From contig JBAIAA010000533.1 of NCBI GenBank assembly GCA_037893245.1, positions 372,001 through 436,000 on the forward strand: a stretch of 64,000 bases of DNA, in the 5' to 3' direction. The position numbers and the translations under genes are program-made. The notes below the pieces were generated by a model. That model was not told the DNA's origin and made no database searches. It saw only the letters and a program-made list of their open reading frames with translations. This DNA is from Crossaster papposus. Lineage: Eukaryota; Echinodermata; Asteroidea; Velatida; Solasteridae. Shown here piece after piece: positions 62,501 through 64,000 of this stretch. Every line of letters starts with the position of its first letter. The stretch's first letter is position 1.

Positions 62501-63799
62501 TGTAGTCGTGAACCACATAACGATCGAGGCTCGATGTTGTGTTTTCCTTTATTCCTTTACTATACCCAATCCCCATTGCTTTGCGCTTGCACCGTCGATC
62601 GAGGACCGAATTTTTCCATTCATACCGCCGACCGAGGGGCTTTTGTTTCCTTTGTTCTCCTTTGTGTCTCGCCCCTCGGTCGTTATGTGGTACCAGAGCA
62701 CACACACAGACGGAATAGACTATCGCATAAAAGCCAGGGGGACAATAAAACAAAAAGCCAATAAGCTTGTTGCCAAAAACAAATCTGACACCAGCATCAC
62801 TATTGACAAAGGTATCAAAATGCACCAACTATAGAGAGCCAGGCTTGGCGCTGCGGTTCTTTCCTCGCCTTTCATCGCCATGTCCCGGGTTCAAATCTGA
62901 CCTGGGCCAATATGTGGATTGGGTTTTCAGTCCCTGCCTGATTCCGTGAGTTTCCCCCAGAATACTCTCCTGGGGTTTTCCTTCCACCTCTAAAACTGTA
63001 ACTTCTTCACATTGTCTTCTCTCACTTATCCATCCTGTAATTGGCGCTATATCGCCAGTGGATGTTAAATGAATGAAATAAACTAGAATGCACACAGCAT
63101 TAAATGTTTATTTATTATTTACCCTGGGGTAACCTCTCAGTGAAACACAGTTTTTCAGAGGGACCCAGCAGTTATACAATTTGAATTGCGAAGGACGCGG
63201 CTACAACGTAGTCGAGCCGCTGGCACGTAAAGGCGCCTCTGGCAGCCGGCCACATCGACTCATATATGACTACGAAGCACAGCCCGAGATAGAAAGTGAT
63301 TGAATGAGGCACTGCTTTTGTTTTTGTTGCATGTGTGAATTATTACAAGGTGTTGAATATTAGGCATCCCATTGAGAACTTATTACCTAGTTCAATAAAT
63401 TCAGCACAACCAACAAATCGGGAAGAAAGGCATTCCATCTTCAGAATATCTGTTTTTTTTGCTGATATTACTTTTTTGTTCATTACAAAACTAAAAAAAT
63501 ATTTGACTTACCTATGACAGAGATGGTCCATAAACAACTGTTCTCGTTTCCATAGGCATCATAAACAACGTAGTACCAAAAATAGGGGCCATTGCTAATC
63601 TCGAATGTATAGGTACTTCCTGGGGTGAATGGTCCCAGAGATGGCGTACCAGGGTAGATATCGGTTATATTGACGGTAAAGCTACCAGAGTTATCTGTCG
63701 CTGTGTAGCTTGTCGGAAAGGCCTGAACTGTATGTGCTATGCCCACATCTGTTCCGACTGTGGCATTGGTTGGACAGGTGATAGAAGGTGGCTCGTTGT
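20542..63799 (-). CDS. Giant HYR-repeat transmembrane protein with EGF-SEA-EGF-TM stalk (3' part, start outside window)
   Basis: Gene-level entry built by joining exons with GT-AG sites and matching phases. In-window exons sum to 21,050 bases: two leftover bases, then about 7,015 codons and a stop, which is what a first exon entered in phase 1 requires. Order from the N-terminal side: 1 HYR exon, 53 near-identical HYR exons, 22 divergent HYR-like exons, cbEGF-type domain, SEA-like domain, EGF, one membrane span, a cytoplasmic tail of about 80 residues. HYR domains are Ig-like modules of extracellular matrix and adhesion proteins (hyalin, SVEP1), so a cell-surface or matrix adhesion role is inferred. 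No signal peptide is visible because the 5' end is missing. All HYR exons and the first EGF exon are symmetric (phase 1-1), so units can be gained, lost or skipped without breaking the frame. I do not recognise a named orthologue. Confidence 0.8.
20587..22543. other. Last intron of the HYR gene
   Basis: AT-rich sequence with AAT microsatellite at about 21350-21375, three G/C homopolymers at 21776-21914 and the MITE at 21957-22196. No further exon seen. Confidence 0.5.
21957..22196. mobile_element. MITE family 2, copy 2
   Basis: GGGGCCAATTTTATAAAACA and its inverse TGTTTTATGAAATTGGCCCC. It shares inner words (GTTACCAGCCAAAACTTCAT) with the copy at 26740. It lies in the last intron of the HYR gene. 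Confidence 0.8.
22544..22618 (-). CDS. Cytoplasmic tail exon (25 codons)
   Basis: A 75-base phase 0-0 exon (acceptor TTCTTAG, donor GTAATA). It encodes IKQASHRPVEFFAPYVATGN plus EALDQ. No known signalling motif is certain. It follows the TM exon in frame and is symmetric, so it could be skipped. Confidence 0.7.
23395..23615 (-). CDS. Transmembrane segment and start of cytoplasmic tail
   Basis: A 221-base exon (acceptor TCTGTATAG, donor GTAAGA, ends in phase 0). A short Pro/Thr/Ser stalk (LVATLPSPTALPTS) leads into a hydrophobic run LPLILTVVGCFVLIALILLM, then CCCCWFLAAV and the basic stop-transfer NRRRRRCH. The four adjacent cysteines at the cytoplasmic edge are candidate palmitoylation sites. 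The tail continues QQMYHEDFVEYAYDP with three tyrosines. A type I orientation is inferred from the position after EGF-SEA-EGF and the basic inner flank. Confidence 0.85.
23651..24077. mobile_element. MITE with AGGCCAAATAAA...ACATGTTTAGC ends
   Basis: AGGCCAAATAAATTTTAAAA then ACATGTTTAGCATCA at the left is inverted at the right as TGACGCTAAACATG, T-run, ATTTGGTCT. About 427 bases, in the intron just 5' of the TM exon. Confidence 0.7.
24205..24490 (-). mobile_element. tRNA-derived SINE with (ATT)n tail
   Basis: On the minus strand: an A-box-like GGCCCAGTTAATATAG and B-box GGGTTCGCACCC, then GTGCCCTTGGGTAGGACACT, a body ending AAGCGCTTTGAG, and an ATT-repeat tail at about 24205-24245. This layout, with a 3' end like a CR1/L2-type LINE, is common in marine deuterostome SINEs (from memory). 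Confidence 0.75.
24495..24709. mobile_element. Hairpin MITE beside the SINE head
   Basis: ATAAATGGGAGGTACCTTTT at the left and AAAAGGGTACCTTCCATTTAT (given without its first base: AAAGGGTACCTTCCATTTAT) at the right, with inverted partners AATTTACAGAGCT/AGCTCTGTAAATT, GGAGCTTG/CAAGCTCC and TTGTTGAGGCC/GCCTCAACAA. Almost the whole element is a palindrome. Confidence 0.8.
24909..24955 (-). CDS. Juxtamembrane EGF, second exon (47 bases)
   Basis: A tiny 47-base exon, phase 2 in and phase 1 out (acceptor TTATTAAAG, donor GTAAGT). It supplies RCLPGYFGTRCSETND, the C-terminal EGF signature (C.PGYFGT.C). Joined to the previous exon it completes a six-cysteine EGF domain, which supports both splice choices. 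The preceding SEA-like exon and the following TM exon keep phase. Confidence 0.8.
25690..25765 (-). CDS. Juxtamembrane EGF, first exon
   Basis: A 76-base exon, phase 1 in and phase 2 out (acceptor TTTTGTAG, donor GTATGT). It encodes VCEDGFCLNGGTC then IPDASNYASTC, the first four to five cysteines of a classical EGF with the C.NGGTC signature. The split Arg codon at its 3' end is completed by the next exon. It follows the SEA-like exons directly in frame. Confidence 0.8.
25830..26460. repeat. Word-rich intron patch (CCTTTCAAAACC / GGTTTTGAAAGG)
   Basis: Close to twenty degenerate copies of CTTTCAAAACCTTTCAAAA or the reverse complement, irregularly spaced, with longer repeats such as GATAAAGGTATGGGAAGTCT at about 26013 and 26272. 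HYR-gene intron. Confidence 0.6.
26740..26954. mobile_element. MITE family 2, copy 3
   Basis: GGAGCCAATTTTGTGGAGCT and its inverse AGCTCCATGAAATTGGCCCC, with the same inner GGTTACCAGCCAAAATTTCA word. It lies in the intron between the SEA-like and EGF exons. Confidence 0.8.
27053..27272 (-). CDS. SEA-like domain, C-terminal exon
   Basis: A 220-base exon, phase 0 in and phase 1 out (acceptor GTGTTTCAG, donor GTGAGT). It continues the SEA fold: LTTVYRQLFRFIRVRLHSFF, then RGSIGLNIVVTFDN (the central 'GS..v.v.f' strand) and a helix TLQMVEDTLNESI before SIYKVTPSSIEALES. SEA domains of mucins self-cleave at G^SVVV; here the matching site reads GSIGLNIVV, so cleavage is uncertain. Two NXT/NXS sequons are present (NRT/NTT region and NES). 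Confidence 0.75.
27358..27990. mobile_element. MITE family 1, copy 2
   Basis: Same family as 10488-11151: left CATATGTGACCTGTCACCAC, right GTGGTGACAGGTCACACATG, and a strongly similar interior. It lies in the intron between the two SEA-like exons of the HYR gene. Confidence 0.78.
28162..28304. mobile_element. Perfect-hairpin MITE, 143 bp
   Basis: ATATGTGACCCAGCACGAGT followed by AAATGAGACACTTTGCGGCA is repeated inverted at the right end, about 47 bp without mismatch. The arms are separated by a short AT-rich loop with AAAATT repeats. The lack of arm divergence suggests a recent insertion. Confidence 0.85.
28679..28818 (-). CDS. SEA-like domain, N-terminal exon
   Basis: A 140-base exon entered in phase 1 and left in phase 0 (donor GTAGGT, acceptor TTTTTTAAG). 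It encodes GAIEFRTKIVIVEF, then VIPATFPDDLLDPATDTFKN and ends MQADLERI. The beta strand, the loop with dispersed D/P residues, and the following helix that opens with a 'D..TDTFKNMQADLE' run match the first half of an SEA domain. The assignment rests on pattern and on the EGF-SEA-EGF-TM context. The acceptor tract is T-rich and the phase matches both neighbours. Confidence 0.7.
28819..29499. mobile_element. Intron with a tRNA-derived SINE (about 29280-29450)
   Basis: GGCCCAGGTTCGATTCTTGG looks like a B-box, followed by CTCGGGCCATATATGTGAGT and a TTTTTTCTCGGGTTCTCTGG segment that resembles the conserved 3' part of several metazoan SINEs. The rest of the intron holds nothing recognisable. Confidence 0.55.
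29500..29622 (-). CDS. Calcium-binding-type EGF exon
   Basis: A 123-base exon, phase 1-1 (acceptor ATTAATAG, donor GTAAGC). It encodes DECDPDNPTC and ends in ENTTSCI, with six cysteines at residues 3, 10, 16, 25, 27 and 40, the EGF spacing. The DEC start is typical of calcium-binding EGF modules, although the mid-domain Asn hydroxylation motif is not clean (CIFIVGKNTC). It joins the last HYR unit to the SEA-like domain. An NTT sequon lies near the end. Confidence 0.8.
29623..30552. other. Intron between cbEGF-type exon and HYR array B
   Basis: No exon seen. There is a TATATATATA run and a G-run of about 20 at 30090-30133. At about 30440-30550 it holds the same intron words (AAACATAATCTTGAG) that precede each array B unit, so it contains a decayed or partial unit edge. 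Confidence 0.5.
30553..38888 (-). CDS. HYR array B: 22 divergent HYR-like exons
   Basis: Twenty-two 243-base exons (81 codons, phase 1-1), each ending at 30553, 30922, 31285, 31651, 32398, 32768, 33138, 33512, 33878, 34248, 34619, 34985, 35355, 35725, 36095, 36461, 36827, 37198, 37568, 37933, 38282 or 38646 and starting 242 bases higher. Donor is GTAAGC, acceptor usually TCTGCAG or TTTGCAG. The product starts DDKPIFVSVPEDINITTQ, contains TPTWVLPTVSDNSGNFTLMC and GTTTVTC, and ends DEAGNSATVKFNVTVIG. The HYR pattern is clear (W, DN.G, GTTTVTC, D.AGN), but the opening CP is SVP and the closing cysteine is replaced, leaving one likely disulphide. Three N-X-T sequons per unit (NIT, NFT, NVT) suggest heavy N-glycosylation. 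Spacing of 349-374 bases is looser than array A, so this array is older or less homogenised. Confidence 0.88.
31922..32300. mobile_element. TTAA-flanked MITE inside array B (piggyBac-type)
   Basis: AGGTAGTATACACCA and TGGTGTATACTACCT are inverted, flanked by TTAA at 31918-31921 and 32301-32304. Neighbouring array B introns read GAGTATTAACTTCC at this spot, so the empty site can be read directly from the sister units. 379 bases, no transposase. Confidence 0.88.
38889..39184. other. Intron separating array A from array B
   Basis: A 296-base intron. The right part (about 39095-39180) is the usual array A intron; the left begins with the array B acceptor tract. It has no separate feature. Confidence 0.7.
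39185..61141 (-). CDS. HYR array A: 53 near-identical HYR exons, 417-bp period
   Basis: Exon k spans 39185+417k to 39457+417k for k = 0 to 52: 273 bases (91 codons), phase 1-1, acceptor CTCAACAG or TTCAACAG, donor GTAAGACCCG. Introns are 144 bases. Each product is one full HYR domain: DDENPDITCP at the start, a VVTWAPAISATDN strand, the ISC and VTC inner cysteines, then SDTAANNDMCTFTIQIVG. Four cysteines per domain suggest two disulphides. There are no N-glycosylation sequons except NMS in the unit nearest the 3' end (39185-39457). Variation is minimal: TDM/TDA (ATG against GCG, two bases changed), isolated V/M, D/N and Q/P-type changes, and a few intron markers. Introns are as conserved as exons, which points to amplification or gene conversion of whole units rather than selection on the protein. 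Confidence 0.9.
39185..61281. repeat. 53-copy 417-bp exon-plus-intron tandem array with higher-order structure
   Basis: The DNA view of array A. Corresponding sites stay exactly 417 bases apart from about 39.2 to 61.1 kb, with no net insertion or deletion. Marker variants show higher-order periods. A G-for-C marker in ATGTAGGTG (ATGTACGTG elsewhere) occurs near 40938, 42189, 43857, 45108 and 46776, spaced 3, 4, 3, 4 units, which is a 7-unit (2,919-bp) super-repeat. Intron marker TCTTCC/TCTGCC follows nearly the same 7-unit rhythm between 40.7 and 46.6 kb. On the 5' side other markers (CTGTAATGGAGG, TGTTATTGAGG with CCCAGGTC, AATTAAGG) recur at 6, 3, 9 and 7 units. Confidence 0.88.
61282..61450 (-). 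pseudogene. Truncated, chimeric HYR exon at the 5' edge of array A
   Basis: The 3' half of a 417-bp-type HYR exon (from GSDISC to the end, about 48 of 91 codons) is present with an intact donor. At about 61425-61428 it breaks and is joined to a second short copy of the exon's 3' end, which runs into a TTA/TAT microsatellite. The start of the domain (the TCP motif) and an acceptor are missing, and there is a small deletion in the CAATGATATG region. It cannot be spliced in as a normal unit. It marks the edge of the array, where decay is not corrected by exchange between units. Confidence 0.75.
61725..62093. mobile_element. TTAA-flanked MITE 5' of array A, second copy, opposite orientation
   Basis: Same family as 31922-32300 but reversed: AGGTAAGATACACCA at the left, GGCGTATACTACCT at the right, TTAA at 61721-61724 and 62094-62097. 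Shared interior includes GGGCCCTAGATATCC and CGCCGGACGGCGA. Confidence 0.85.
62098..62512. other. Intron sequence, no gene
   Basis: A long minus-strand open frame crosses this stretch and the next MITE but has no recognisable domain or biased composition, so it is not called. Confidence 0.5.
62513..62690. mobile_element. MITE with CCACATAACGATCGAGG ends
   Basis: CCACATAACGATCGAGGCTC at the left, CCCCTCGGTCGTTATGTGG at the right, inverted. Inside, ACCGTCGATCGAGG and CGCCGACCGAGGGG repeat the end motif. Confidence 0.72.
62830..63085 (+). mobile_element. tRNA-derived SINE with AATGAATGAAATAA tail
   Basis: B-box CGGGTTCAAATCTGACC, then a body with TTTCCCCCAGAATACTCTCC and TGGGGTTTTCCTTCCACC, and a TTAAATGAATGAAATAAAC tail. 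The layout fits a SINE with a LINE-derived 3' end. Confidence 0.65.
63086..63511. other. Intron sequence, nothing recognised
   Basis: Between the SINE and the first HYR exon. It contains an inverted CGGCTACAACGTAGTCGAGCC word. No exon or RNA gene seen. Confidence 0.5.
63512..63799 (-). CDS. HYR-domain exon, 5'-most in the window
   Basis: A 288-base exon, phase 1-1, with acceptor TTGCAG and donor GTAAGT. The product starts NEPPSITCP, the usual HYR opening with its first cysteine, and continues through a variable middle to YDAYGNENSCLWTISVIG, the usual HYR end (D..GN...C.w.i.V.G). It is the least repeated HYR unit here and differs from both arrays downstream: the middle is rich in Tyr, Phe and Gly and lacks the two inner cysteines of the 417-bp type. 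It has one N-glycosylation sequon near the start (NAT) and another in the middle (NIT). More HYR exons probably lie beyond 64000. Confidence 0.82.
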
Positions 63800-64000
63800 C
63801 TGCAATGAAGGATCAAATTATAAACTATTGGATGAAAAATCAGCATTTCTGGCACGTTTGTAAATTATACGCACATGCGCACATGAAAACAAAGCGTGAC
63901 GTCATTACGTATTAGAGTTATTGTAATGCACATGTAGTGAGTTGACACTAGCTGGTTGTTGCTTATTTGTTTGGCTGTTTGGTTGATTATTATTAGTCCA
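63800..64000. other. Intron upstream of the first visible HYR exon
   Basis: AT-rich, with the acceptor TTGCAG at its 3' (left) end. The next 5' exon lies outside the window. Confidence 0.6.

Noticed and set aside
62151..62828. 225-codon minus-strand open frame
   Set aside because: No recognisable domain, odd composition, and it runs across a MITE with inverted ends. Chance frame.

Overview
The window looks like animal nuclear DNA from a marine invertebrate deuterostome. An echinoderm is most likely; hemichordate or amphioxus are possible. The reasons are short exons with GT-AG introns, tandem HYR (hyalin repeat) exons, tRNA-derived SINEs ending in (ATT)n or AATGAAATAA tails, many short inverted-repeat DNA transposons (MITEs), and a mitochondrial SDHA gene split by introns. 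The species call is inference. I found two genes, both on the minus strand, head to tail.

Right to left (5' to 3' of the first gene): from 63799 down to 20542 runs the 3' part of a very large gene for a type I membrane protein. All exon phases agree and give about 7,015 codons inside the window; the start lies beyond the right edge. Order: one HYR exon (63512-63799); a degenerate half-exon (about 61282-61450); 53 nearly identical HYR exons on an exact 417-bp period (39185-61141); 22 exons of a second, divergent HYR-like type (30553-38888); a calcium-binding-type EGF exon (29500-29622); a two-exon SEA-like domain (28679-28818, 27053-27272); a two-exon EGF (25690-25765, 24909-24955); a transmembrane exon (23395-23615); and two small cytoplasmic exons ending at a stop at 20542. 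EGF-SEA-EGF-TM is the stalk plan of vertebrate transmembrane mucins such as MUC13 and MUC17. Here the ectodomain above it is a stack of 76 visible HYR-type domains instead of a mucin Ser/Thr region.

From 17596 down to 7998 lie the first seven coding exons of SDHA, the flavoprotein subunit of mitochondrial complex II. They cover the targeting peptide, the FAD-binding fold and the histidine that carries FAD. Exon 6 holds an exact 20-bp tandem duplication that shifts the frame and brings an early stop, so this copy is an allele, a pseudogene or an assembly error. I could not find the remaining exons in 1-7997.

The left 8 kb is repeat-rich: a 178-bp tandem repeat with CRE/E-box-like cores and five hairpins (1-1660), 17 units of a 108-bp satellite (about 2098-3945), and a 3.3-kb fold-back structure (4154-7431). 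Introns of both genes carry at least a dozen MITEs, several SINEs, long homopolymers including C55, and patches filled with one repeated short word, two of them bracketed by inverted telomere-like CCCTAA/TTAGGG motifs.
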